NCBI GenBank assembly: GCA_022828085.1
Contig: JAJEIY010000083.1
Coordinates: 1-64,000, forward strand
DNA: 64,000 bases
Source of the DNA: Acidobacteriota bacterium
GTDB taxonomy: Bacteria; Acidobacteriota; Vicinamibacteria; Marinacidobacterales; Marinacidobacteraceae
Direction of reading: 5' to 3'
Shown: positions 33,483 to 41,467 of the stretch, piece after piece
How positions within the stretch are numbered: the first letter of the stretch is position 1
Layout of the letters: each line of letters starts with the position of its first letter
Translations under genes and position numbers: made by a program
The notes under the pieces: generated by a model
The model's input: only the letters and a program-made list of their open reading frames with translations
What the model was told of the DNA's origin: nothing
Database searches by the model: none

Positions 33483-34784
33483 TTAACGCGCCGCGGGATG
33501 CGGCCACAGGCGTCCGCGTTCCTCGAGTTCTTCCTCGATTCGCAGGAGCTCGTTGTACTTCGCCACGCGTTCTCCGCGGCAGGGGGCTCCGGCCTTGATC
33601 TGGCCGGCCCCGGTAGCGACGGCGAGGTGGGCAATCGCGGTGTCCGCGGTCTCGCCGGACCGGTGGCTGAGCATGGCTCCGAGGCCGGCCCGCAGCGCTG
33701 CCTGGACGACCTGCACCGTCTCGGTCAGGGTGCCCACCTGGTTGGGCTTGATCAGGATGGCGTTGGCGGCCCTCTCTCGAATCCCCCGCTGCAGCCGGTC
33801 TTCCTGGGTTACGAAGAGGTCATCGCCTACCAGTTGCACGCGGTCCCCCAGTGTCGCGGTCAGCTCCGACCAGCCCTCCCAGTCGTCCTCCGCGAGTCCG
33901 TCCTCGATGGAGAGCAGCGCGGGAAACCGGTCCAGCCAGGCGGCGTAGGTGTCGATCATCGCGGAAGCCGGCTGCGCGGCGCCGTCCGCGGGAAAGCGGT
34001 AGCCGTTTTCGTCCGCGAACTCGGTGGCTGCCACGTCGAGGGCCAGCCCCATCTGCTCGCCGGGCTCGAAGCCGGCGCTCTCGACAGCCTCCACCAGGAG
34101 CTCCAGCGCCTCGCCCGCGTCCGCCAGCGCCGGCGCGAACCCGCCTTCGTCGCCAACCGCCGTCGAGTGACCACGCTTGCCCAGTACCTCTCGCAGTTCG
34201 TGATAGACGGCGACTCCGGCCTGGAGCGCGTCCGAGAAGAAGTCGAAGCCCAGCGGGGCCACCATGAATTCCTGGACCAGCAGAGCGTTGTCGGCGTGGG
34301 CGCCGCCGTTCAGCACGTTGAAATAGGGGACCGGCAGGGTGTCGGCGATGGCGCCGCCGAGGGACCGGTAGAGCGGCAGTCCCGCGGCCGTTGCCGCAGC
34401 CCGGGCGCTCGCGAGCGAAACGGCCAGGATTGCGTTCGCCCCGAATCGCGAGCGGTCTGCGGAACCGTCGAGCTCGATCATCAGCCGGTCCACGGTCGCC
34501 TGGTCCGCCGCGTCCTCGCCGGCGAGTTCGGGGCCGATCTGTTCCTCGATGGCGTTGATTGCCCCGAGCACTCCCCGCCCCCGGTAGCGTTCCTCGTCCC
34601 GGTCCCGGCGTTCGACGGCTTCGTGCCGCCCGGTGGAGGCTCCGGACGGCGCCGCGGCCCGTCCGCTGGCGCCCCCGACGAGCCACACCTCGGCTTCCAC
34701 GGTCGGATTCCCGCGTGAATCGAGGATCTCCCGGGCGGCAATCCGGTCGATCCAGGTGTCGCTCTCTTCCATCCGCCGCGTCAT
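33483..34784 (-). CDS. eno: Enolase
   Basis: This 433-residue glycolytic enzyme converts 2-phosphoglycerate to phosphoenolpyruvate. Key segments are REILDSRGNPTVEAEVWLV, GASTGRHEAVERRD, the magnesium aspartates and glutamates around LALDVAATEF and LLSIEDGLAEDDWEGW, ILIKPNQVGTLTET with the catalytic lysine, and SHRSGETADTAIAHLAV. Length and order are standard. It uses ATG 34784, with a second ATG twelve bases later. It is divergent from the Oar-like gene, with GNAT downstream. Confidence 0.97.
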   Translation of the reverse strand: MTRRMEESDTWIDRIAAREILDSRGNPTVEAEVWLVGGASGRAAAPSGASTGRHEAVERRDRDEERYRGRGVLGAINAIEEQIGPELAGEDAADQATVDRLMIELDGSADRSRFGANAILAVSLASARAAATAAGLPLYRSLGGAIADTLPVPYFNVLNGGAHADNALLVQEFMVAPLGFDFFSDALQAGVAVYHELREVLGKRGHSTAVGDEGGFAPALADAGEALELLVEAVESAGFEPGEQMGLALDVAATEFADENGYRFPADGAAQPASAMIDTYAAWLDRFPALLSIEDGLAEDDWEGWSELTATLGDRVQLVGDDLFVTQEDRLQRGIRERAANAILIKPNQVGTLTETVQVVQAALRAGLGAMLSHRSGETADTAIAHLAVATGAGQIKAGAPCRGERVAKYNELLRIEEELEERGRLWPHPAAR

Positions 34785-34979
34785 GGATTGACTCTCGCTG
34801 TCCGTGTCCCCGCGGCGGGAGCGGAGAGCGGCCTTCCCGCCACCCGGGGAAAACGGCGTTCGTCCGGCAACTTCATGACGTTACGAAACATAGCAGTCCA
34901 GAGGTCGATCGTTGGCTCATGGTTCGGGATTCGGTTGCCGTTTGACAAAGGGGGGGTGGCGCGATTGACTTACGGACGT

Positions 34980-36887
34980 ATGAATCCCCGGATTGTCGGC
35001 GGGCATGGGCGTCTGGCCCTTTGCCTGAACGCGGGATTGCTGCTGGCGGCCCCCGCCCTCGCCTTCCCGGGTTCCGTCTTCGAGGAACCGCCGATTGGCC
35101 GGGAGACGGGTGAGGCCAGCGTGGCCGGCGCCGCGTCCGCCGGCGTCGTCGTCCTGGCTCAGATTTCGGGGGTGGTGGCGAGCGAGGATGGGAACCCGCT
35201 TCCGGGCGCCCTGGTCTCGGTCTTCGCGGCGGACAGCGACGACGGCGCGGCGCGCTTTGCGGTCACCGACGAGGAAGGCCGGTTCGAGGTCGGCGAAGCG
35301 TCCCCCGGGCTCTACAGCCTGCGCGCCTACCTGGCTGGATTCCTCCCGTCGCCGCGGGCACAGGTGCTGGTTCGCAGCGGTGCGTCGCTCGCGGACACCC
35401 TGCTGATCCAGATGGCCGCCATCGGATCGGAACAGGGCACCGGCACGCTTTCGGAGCTGCGCTGGCTGCTGCAGCGCGGCGGACGGAACGTCCTGAAGGA
35501 CCGTCGCGCGGGAATCGATTTCGACAACATTTGGGAGGGCCCGTGGAACGATGGGTCCCGCTTCCCGGCGCTCGCCTCCCTGGAAGGCGAGTTCGGCTTC
35601 TTCGCCGCATCGGGCAGCTCGCTCGGACTCCCCGAGAGCCGGGCGGTGGATTCGGGAATCGCCTACACGCGGTTCGAACTGCCGTCCACGGCGCGCGGCA
35701 ACTGGGAGGCCGAAGCCCGCCTCATGGAGTCGGCGTTCGCGTCCTGGGCGGCGAACCTCTCCTACACGATGGAGGAATTCGACGGACACGAGTTCGCTGC
35801 GGGGATCGCCTACCAGCGGCACGTCTATGGCGATGCGCCCGATTACCGCCCGCCGGCGGCGCCGATCCTGAATCTGGCGCTGCTCCAGGAACCGCAGGCT
35901 GAATGGGACGGCGCGGTGTTCGTGGCCGATGACTTCACGCTCGGGCGGGCCAGCCTGAGCACCGGGCTGACCTATCGCCGCTTCTCGTACCTGACCGGAC
36001 ACCGGGGCCTCGCGCCGCGGGCGGTCCTGGAGTACCGGGCGGCCGAGGACTGGACGCTGATGGGCGGGGTCGCGGTCCGGGTGGACGGCCCGATCGGAGA
36101 AGACTCCGCGCTGCTGTCCCGGGTGGCGCACGGCGACCTGCTTGCCCTCGATCCGTCGTGGTTCGGCTCGGAGGCCGCCCAGCGGAACACCCGCTACCAG
36201 GCCGGCGTCCAGTTCGAGGCCTCTCCCAACCATGTCCTCGCGGCCCGGCTGTTCCGCGAGGTCACGACCGACCAGCTCCTGCGGACTTTCGAATCGGGTC
36301 CGGTTTCGGGAGGGCGTTTCGATGTGTCGAACGCCGGCGACTATTCCTCGACGGGGTTCGCTTTCGACTGGATTCGGGAGATGGGGCAGGTCACCCGGCG
36401 GCTCGATCTGGGCGGCCGGGTTTCCTGGCTGGTGGCGGCCGTCCGGAATCCGGGCGGCGACGCATCGCTTGAAGGGCCCGCCGGTCCGCTGGGCTTTGTC
36501 GGTCCGGGCGGCCCGGACGTCACGAACGCGACGCGCTTCCTGCTGCCGGTCGGAGGCACCGCTGTAGTCCATGACCTCTCGGCCGAAGTGTTGGCGCGGC
36601 TTCGTCCCTCGGGGACCCGCCTGGCCGCGGCGTACCGCGTGATCCGCCATCCCGGTCTGACGCCCGCGCATCCGGCCCTGTCGGCCGCCGACGAGCACAC
36701 GGCCCGCTTCGACGTGGAGTTGGTCCAACTCATCCCCTTCGCCGACTGGAGCGGAACCGAATGGGAGCTGTCGCTCGCGGTTCGCGATCTCTTCTTCCGC
36801 GAGATGCTGGGACGGTCCCTGCTGGACGAGATCGCAGTGGCCCATGCGCCCCGGCGCGTCGTGGGTGGCCTCGCCGTCCGGTTCTAG
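34980..36887 (+). CDS. Carboxypeptidase-regulatory-like outer-membrane barrel lacking a plug
   Basis: This 635-residue exported protein has a signal peptide (LALCLNAGLLLAAPALA). It then has one CarboxypepD_reg-like module (about 55-130: SGVVASEDGNPLPGALVSV, EEGRFEVGEASPGLYSLRAY). The rest is predicted beta strands typical of an outer-membrane barrel, ending RRVVGGLAVRF with the terminal phenylalanine required for BAM insertion. I see no TonB plug domain, unlike the receptor at 43848. ATG 34980 is chosen for the signal peptide; the frame is open further upstream. It is probably transcribed from a promoter in the short region divergent to eno. Confidence 0.72.
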   Translation: MNPRIVGGHGRLALCLNAGLLLAAPALAFPGSVFEEPPIGRETGEASVAGAASAGVVVLAQISGVVASEDGNPLPGALVSVFAADSDDGAARFAVTDEEGRFEVGEASPGLYSLRAYLAGFLPSPRAQVLVRSGASLADTLLIQMAAIGSEQGTGTLSELRWLLQRGGRNVLKDRRAGIDFDNIWEGPWNDGSRFPALASLEGEFGFFAASGSSLGLPESRAVDSGIAYTRFELPSTARGNWEAEARLMESAFASWAANLSYTMEEFDGHEFAAGIAYQRHVYGDAPDYRPPAAPILNLALLQEPQAEWDGAVFVADDFTLGRASLSTGLTYRRFSYLTGHRGLAPRAVLEYRAAEDWTLMGGVAVRVDGPIGEDSALLSRVAHGDLLALDPSWFGSEAAQRNTRYQAGVQFEASPNHVLAARLFREVTTDQLLRTFESGPVSGGRFDVSNAGDYSSTGFAFDWIREMGQVTRRLDLGGRVSWLVAAVRNPGGDASLEGPAGPLGFVGPGGPDVTNATRFLLPVGGTAVVHDLSAEVLARLRPSGTRLAAAYRVIRHPGLTPAHPALSAADEHTARFDVELVQLIPFADWSGTEWELSLAVRDLFFREMLGRSLLDEIAVAHAPRRVVGGLAVRF

Positions 36888-36903
36888 CCGCCGGACGGCA
36901 GAC

Positions 36904-36953
36904 CGGCTTGGAACGCCGGTCTCCAGACCGGCACCGCGGCGCTCCGCGCCGCG
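36904..36953 (+). repeat. Interspersed GC hairpin repeat, full copy
   Basis: It reads CGGCTTGGAACGCCGGTCTC, then CAGACCGGCAC, then CGCGGCGCTCCGCGCCGCG. It lies between two plus-strand genes, 16 bases after the barrel gene stop, so it is not confined to convergent intergenic regions. Confidence 0.8.
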
Positions 36954-37112
36954 CAAGTCGTAGCGCCACCCGCGCTCACGGGACGTACGCCTCGGATCGC
37001 TGGCCCGCGGCCTGTCCGATCATCCAATCCATTGAATCTCCCGACGTCAATCCGTCGCATTGGATAAGATGGCGGGTTCCGGCACCTGATCCACTGGCCG
37101 GCGACTGACGGC

Positions 37113-40040
37113 ATGCCCCTCCTCCGCGGCGTCACCCGCTCCACCCTCGCCGTAGCAGCGACCGCGCTGCTGCTCGCCCTCGCGGTGACGAACGTCGCGC
37201 GGCAGGTGGTTTCCGGCGTCATGGACGACGGCGTGCTGTGGGGTGACGAGCTGGGCCGCGTGGTCGCCATGCGCGTGGAAGCGGGCGGGGCGGGGGACGA
37301 CGCCGGCATCGAAGTGGGCGACGCGCTGCAGGTCATCACCGACCGGGCCGGCGGCACGACCATCGAGGTGGACAGCGCGGCTGATGTCCGCAGCGTGCTC
37401 GACGATGCTTCGGAGGGATCGCGCCTGCGCTACGTCCTGATCCGCGAGGGGGAGCGGCGCGGGATGACGCTCTCCGTCGTGCCTCTCCCGACCGGCAACG
37501 TCTCGCTCTACCTGTTCCTGGCGGCCGTGGGGATCTTTGCCGGGGGGGTCGGCACCTTCGTCTACGCCTTCCGCCGCGGCGCCTCGGCGTCGGCCCACTT
37601 CTACGGGCTCTGTCTGCTGTGGTTGCTCGCGTTCTCGTTCTCGTTCACCGGGGAACTGGATCTCTTCGATCACCTCTTCTTCTGGCTCGACCGGATCGGG
37701 GTGTTGTTCTTCCCTCCGGTGTTCCTGCACTTCGCGCTGACCTTTCCCAATCACAGCCGATTCCTGGAGCGGTGGCCGAAGCTGCTCCACTGGGCGTACG
37801 CGCCGTCCTTCGCCCTGCTTGGGCTTTCGATCGGTTCCCGGATCCTCTACTTCTCCCCCTTCAGTCCGGGGGGCGGGGTCATCACCGGCAGCGAGTTCGT
37901 GCTGGACCGCCTCGAGCCGGTGCTGTGGGCGCTCTATTCCCTCGCCGCGTTCGCGGCGTTCGTGGACGCCTATCGCAACGCCGAAAGCGTCACGGTCTCG
38001 AAACAGCTCAAGTGGATCGTCTGGGGCACCGGAGCCGGAATGCTGCCCTTCGCGCTGATCTACGCGGTTCCCTATCTGGGTGGACTTCCCACGACGCCGG
38101 AAATGGAGCTCTCCCTCGTGCCGGTGGTCCTGGTCCCGCTCTCCTTCGCGTACGCCATCGTCAAGTACCGGCTGATGGACGTGGAGGTGCTGTTCAAGCG
38201 CGGGATCCTGCTGGCTTCGTTGATGCTGGGCATCGCCGCGATCTTCCTCGCGGCCTTCCTGGCGGGAACCACCTGGTTCGGGGGCGACGAACACTCGCTG
38301 ATCATCGCGGTGCTCTCGGCCATCGTGGCGGCGCTGGCGGTGCCCGCCTTCCGGACCCGCACCGAGCGCCTGATCGACCGGCTCTTCTATCGCGAGCACT
38401 ACGACTTCCGGCGGGCGCTCGCCCGGTTGGCCGGCGAGATGAACTCCCAGCTCGATCTGGTTCCGCTGGCGAACCGCCTGGTGGAGCGCATCGCCGAGAC
38501 CTTCCGGATGCAGCGGGTGGCGCTGCTCACCGCCGTGCCCGACACCGCCGTTCCGGAACTCAGGGTCGTGGCGGCGCACGGCCTTGACGACACGGAGATC
38601 GCCGCTTCCGAGCGATTCACTGCGTCCGCATCCGTACGGAAGCGGCTGAGCGCCGGGGCGATCGCCCGCGCCTACCAGATGCCGGCGCCGGTCCGCGAAG
38701 GCGTCTGGGTGCTGAATGCCGTCCCGTGCTTCGCGCGGGGCGAGGTCGTGGGCGCCTTCCTGCTGGGCGAGACCGTGGACGGCGAGGAACTCTCCTCCGA
38801 GGACCTGGACCTGCTCCGCACGGTGGCGGCGCAGGCGGCGACCGCCCTCGTCAACGCACGCCTCTACAGCTCCCTCCAGGCCAAGCACGAGGAGGTGGTG
38901 GCGCTCCGGGAGCAGAGCGAAGACACGATCGAGTCGCTGGCCGCCGGCGTGGTGGTCCTCGACCTCAAGGGCCGCGTCGTCCGCTGGAACCGGTCCATGG
39001 AGATCATCTACGGGCGAAGCCGCCACGAGGTCGCCCATTCCTCCTACGCGGCGGTCTTCCCGAGGAGCCTTCGCCAGGCGCTCGACGCCGGCCTCGGTGA
39101 GGGATGGCTTTCCCGGAGCGAGGGTGGCGGAATCTCCCGGATGAACCTGAGGGCGGCCGATGGGCGGGACCGCGTCGTGAACGTCAAGGCCGCGCCGTTC
39201 ATGTCGGGGGCCGGGCAGCGCCACGGCGCGATCCTCATCTTCGAAGACATCACCGAGCGCGTCGGGATGGAGAACGAGATGCAGCTCCGGGAGAAGATGA
39301 GTTCCCTCGGCGTCCTCGCGGCCGGTGTCGCGCACGAGGTGAACACGCCGCTTACCGGGATCTCGAGCTTCACCCAGATGCTCCAGGACCAGACCTCCCG
39401 GAACGATCCCCGCCGCCCGCTCCTCACCAAGATCGAGAAACAGACGGAGCGCGCCTCGAAGATCGTCAACGGCCTGCTCAACTTCGCGCGGCACGGACAG
39501 ACGGACTTCCAGATCGTGAACCTCAACCGGGTCCTGGGGGACGTGCTGTCCCTCCTGGACCATCAGTTGAAGAGTTCCCATATCCGCATCCGCAAGGAAC
39601 TCGACCCGGCGCTTCCGCCGCTCCGGGGCGACGAGAACAAGCTCCAGCAGGTCTTCGTGAATCTCGCGGTGAACGCCTTCGACGCCATGCCCGCGGGCGG
39701 CTGGCTCACGCTCACCACCCGCAGCGAGGGAGGGCAGGTGATCGCCGAAGTCGCCGATACCGGCGAGGGCATCGCGCCCGAAGACATCCGGCGCATCTAC
39801 GACCCCTTCTTCTCGACCCGCAAGAAGAGCGGCGGGAACGGCCTCGGCCTGTCGATCAGTTACGGAATCGTCCAGGAACACGGCGGCGCGATGGAGGTCG
39901 AAAGCAGCGTGAGCACCGGAACCCGTTTCCTCATCCGTTTCCCGGCGGCGGATTCGTCGGCTGACCGTCAGGCTTCCGGGGATTCGTCGCTGGCGGTTCC
40001 GAAGGCCGCCGGCGCCCGCGCCGCGGAGACCAGGCAATGA
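37113..40040 (+). CDS. PDZ-containing membrane sensor histidine kinase (GAF-PAS-HisKA-HATPase)
   Basis: This is a 975-residue multi-domain kinase. A membrane anchor (about 8-30) precedes a PDZ-like module (about 45-125, with GIEVGDALQVI). About eight more membrane helices follow (to roughly 405), then a GAF domain (about 436-590) and a PAS domain (about 605-725). The dimerisation/phosphoacceptor box is AAGVAHEVNTPLTG with His741, and the HATPase carries FVNLAVNAFDAM (N box), DTGEGI and GGNGLGLSIS (G boxes). It phosphorylates the response regulator whose ATG overlaps its stop by ATGA. Confidence 0.9.
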   Translation: MPLLRGVTRSTLAVAATALLLALAVTNVARQVVSGVMDDGVLWGDELGRVVAMRVEAGGAGDDAGIEVGDALQVITDRAGGTTIEVDSAADVRSVLDDASEGSRLRYVLIREGERRGMTLSVVPLPTGNVSLYLFLAAVGIFAGGVGTFVYAFRRGASASAHFYGLCLLWLLAFSFSFTGELDLFDHLFFWLDRIGVLFFPPVFLHFALTFPNHSRFLERWPKLLHWAYAPSFALLGLSIGSRILYFSPFSPGGGVITGSEFVLDRLEPVLWALYSLAAFAAFVDAYRNAESVTVSKQLKWIVWGTGAGMLPFALIYAVPYLGGLPTTPEMELSLVPVVLVPLSFAYAIVKYRLMDVEVLFKRGILLASLMLGIAAIFLAAFLAGTTWFGGDEHSLIIAVLSAIVAALAVPAFRTRTERLIDRLFYREHYDFRRALARLAGEMNSQLDLVPLANRLVERIAETFRMQRVALLTAVPDTAVPELRVVAAHGLDDTEIAASERFTASASVRKRLSAGAIARAYQMPAPVREGVWVLNAVPCFARGEVVGAFLLGETVDGEELSSEDLDLLRTVAAQAATALVNARLYSSLQAKHEEVVALREQSEDTIESLAAGVVVLDLKGRVVRWNRSMEIIYGRSRHEVAHSSYAAVFPRSLRQALDAGLGEGWLSRSEGGGISRMNLRAADGRDRVVNVKAAPFMSGAGQRHGAILIFEDITERVGMENEMQLREKMSSLGVLAAGVAHEVNTPLTGISSFTQMLQDQTSRNDPRRPLLTKIEKQTERASKIVNGLLNFARHGQTDFQIVNLNRVLGDVLSLLDHQLKSSHIRIRKELDPALPPLRGDENKLQQVFVNLAVNAFDAMPAGGWLTLTTRSEGGQVIAEVADTGEGIAPEDIRRIYDPFFSTRKKSGGNGLGLSISYGIVQEHGGAMEVESSVSTGTRFLIRFPAADSSADRQASGDSSLAVPKAAGARAAETRQ

Positions 40041-41467
40041 GTCGAAACCGCGGGACCGTCCTCGTCGTGGACGACGAGCAGGTGATGCGGGAGATCCTCG
40101 AAGCGCTGTTGCGCCAGGCCGGCTATTCGGTGCGGCTCGCCGAGAACGGCGAGCAGGGGATCCGGATCGTGGATCGCGAACCGATCGATCTGGCCGTGGT
40201 GGACGTGATGCTTCCGGACATCTCCGGGCTCAAGGTCCTCGAACGCCTCCGGGAGATCGACCCGGAGATCACGGTCGTCATGCTCACCGCCTTCGCTTCG
40301 GTGGAAACCGCGGTGACGGCGATCAAGTGCGGCGCGTTCGACTATCTGACCAAGCCCTTCAAGAACGACGAGGTGCTGAACCTCGTCGGGAACGGAGTGC
40401 GCCAGCGACGGCTCGCCCGGGAGAACCGTTCGCTTCGGGAGCAACTGGTCCGTCGGGAGCGATTCGATGAACTGGTGGGGAAGTCACCGCGCATGCAGGA
40501 CGTGTACGCGCTCATCGAACAGGTCGCCGGATCCCGGTCCAACGTGCTGATCACCGGCGAGAGAGGGACCGGGAAAGAGCTGGTTGCGAAAGCGATCCAC
40601 CGCCTCAGCCCGCGCAAGAAACGCCCGTTCGTCACCGTCCACTCGGGAAGCCTCCCGCCTGAATTGCTCGAGAGCAACCTTTTCGGCCACCTCAAGGGAG
40701 CCTTCACCGGTGCGGTGGCGCCCAAGAAGGGACTCTTCGAGATTGCCGACGGCGGCAGCATCTTCTTCGACGAGATCGGCACCGTGCACGTGGACACCCA
40801 GGCGAAGCTGCTCCGGGTGATCCAGGAGAAGGAGTTCATGAACCTTGGCGGGGTCGAGACGATCAAGGTGGACGTTCGGGTGATCGCCGCCACCAACACC
40901 GATCTGAAGCGGCTGGCCGACCAGGGCAAGTTCCGCGAGGACCTCTACTTCCGACTGGATGTGATCAACATCCACCTGCCGCCGCTCCGGGACCGCCGCG
41001 AGGACATTCCCGCACTCGCTCAGCACTTCCTCAGGAAGTACGGGGGCGAGAACGGAAAGCACCAGCTCTCCTTCTCCGCTGACGCCATGCAGGCGCTGCT
41101 CGACTGTCCGTGGCCCGGAAACGTGCGCCAGCTCGAAAACGCGGTCGAGCGGGCGGTGGTGCTGACCCCGGCCGACGACATCGACATCTCCCTGCTGCCG
41201 GACGCCGTCCGGAGCCGGACATCACGGGCCTCGGTCGCCTCGGTTCCGCCGCTTGAGGACGGAGTCACGCTCCGCGAGTACATTTCCGAGGTGGAACGGC
41301 AGCTACTGCTCGAGACGCTCGACCGGGTCGGCGGCATTCAGAAGCGCGCCGCGGAGGTCCTTGGCCTGAAGCCCACCACCCTGAACGAGATGCTCAAACG
41401 CCACGGCATCCGGTTCGGCCGGCGCCCTCCGGAGACCTTCGGCTCCGTTCTTCGTGAGGCCCAATGA
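40037..41467 (+). CDS. NtrC-family sigma-54-dependent response regulator
   Basis: This 476-residue regulator has a receiver domain (1-120, VLVVDDE, phosphoacceptor D56 in VVDVMLPDISG, K in YLTKPF). The AAA+ ATPase follows, with Walker A GERGTGKE near 174, the sigma-54-contacting GAFTGA near 221, and Walker B GGSIFFDEIG. The C-terminal Fis-type helix-turn-helix is IQKRAAEVLGLKPTTLNEML. It activates sigma-54 promoters when phosphorylated by the kinase upstream. It overlaps both neighbours by 4 bases. Confidence 0.95.
   Translation: MSRNRGTVLVVDDEQVMREILEALLRQAGYSVRLAENGEQGIRIVDREPIDLAVVDVMLPDISGLKVLERLREIDPEITVVMLTAFASVETAVTAIKCGAFDYLTKPFKNDEVLNLVGNGVRQRRLARENRSLREQLVRRERFDELVGKSPRMQDVYALIEQVAGSRSNVLITGERGTGKELVAKAIHRLSPRKKRPFVTVHSGSLPPELLESNLFGHLKGAFTGAVAPKKGLFEIADGGSIFFDEIGTVHVDTQAKLLRVIQEKEFMNLGGVETIKVDVRVIAATNTDLKRLADQGKFREDLYFRLDVINIHLPPLRDRREDIPALAQHFLRKYGGENGKHQLSFSADAMQALLDCPWPGNVRQLENAVERAVVLTPADDIDISLLPDAVRSRTSRASVASVPPLEDGVTLREYISEVERQLLLETLDRVGGIQKRAAEVLGLKPTTLNEMLKRHGIRFGRRPPETFGSVLREAQ

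Noticed and set aside
30791-33598. A 935-codon plus-strand frame across the secreted hydrolase and GNAT genes
   Set aside because: It is antisense to two supported genes and has no recognisable domain.
34942-34970. TTGACA-containing promoter before the Oar-like barrel gene
   Set aside because: TTGACA at 34942 is a perfect -35, but the matching -10 position is TTGACT and the start site would fall at the ATG; too weak to list.
37047-40037. A 996-codon frame antisense to the histidine kinase
   Set aside because: It mirrors the kinase codons; the kinase has complete, ordered domain motifs and the antisense frame has none.
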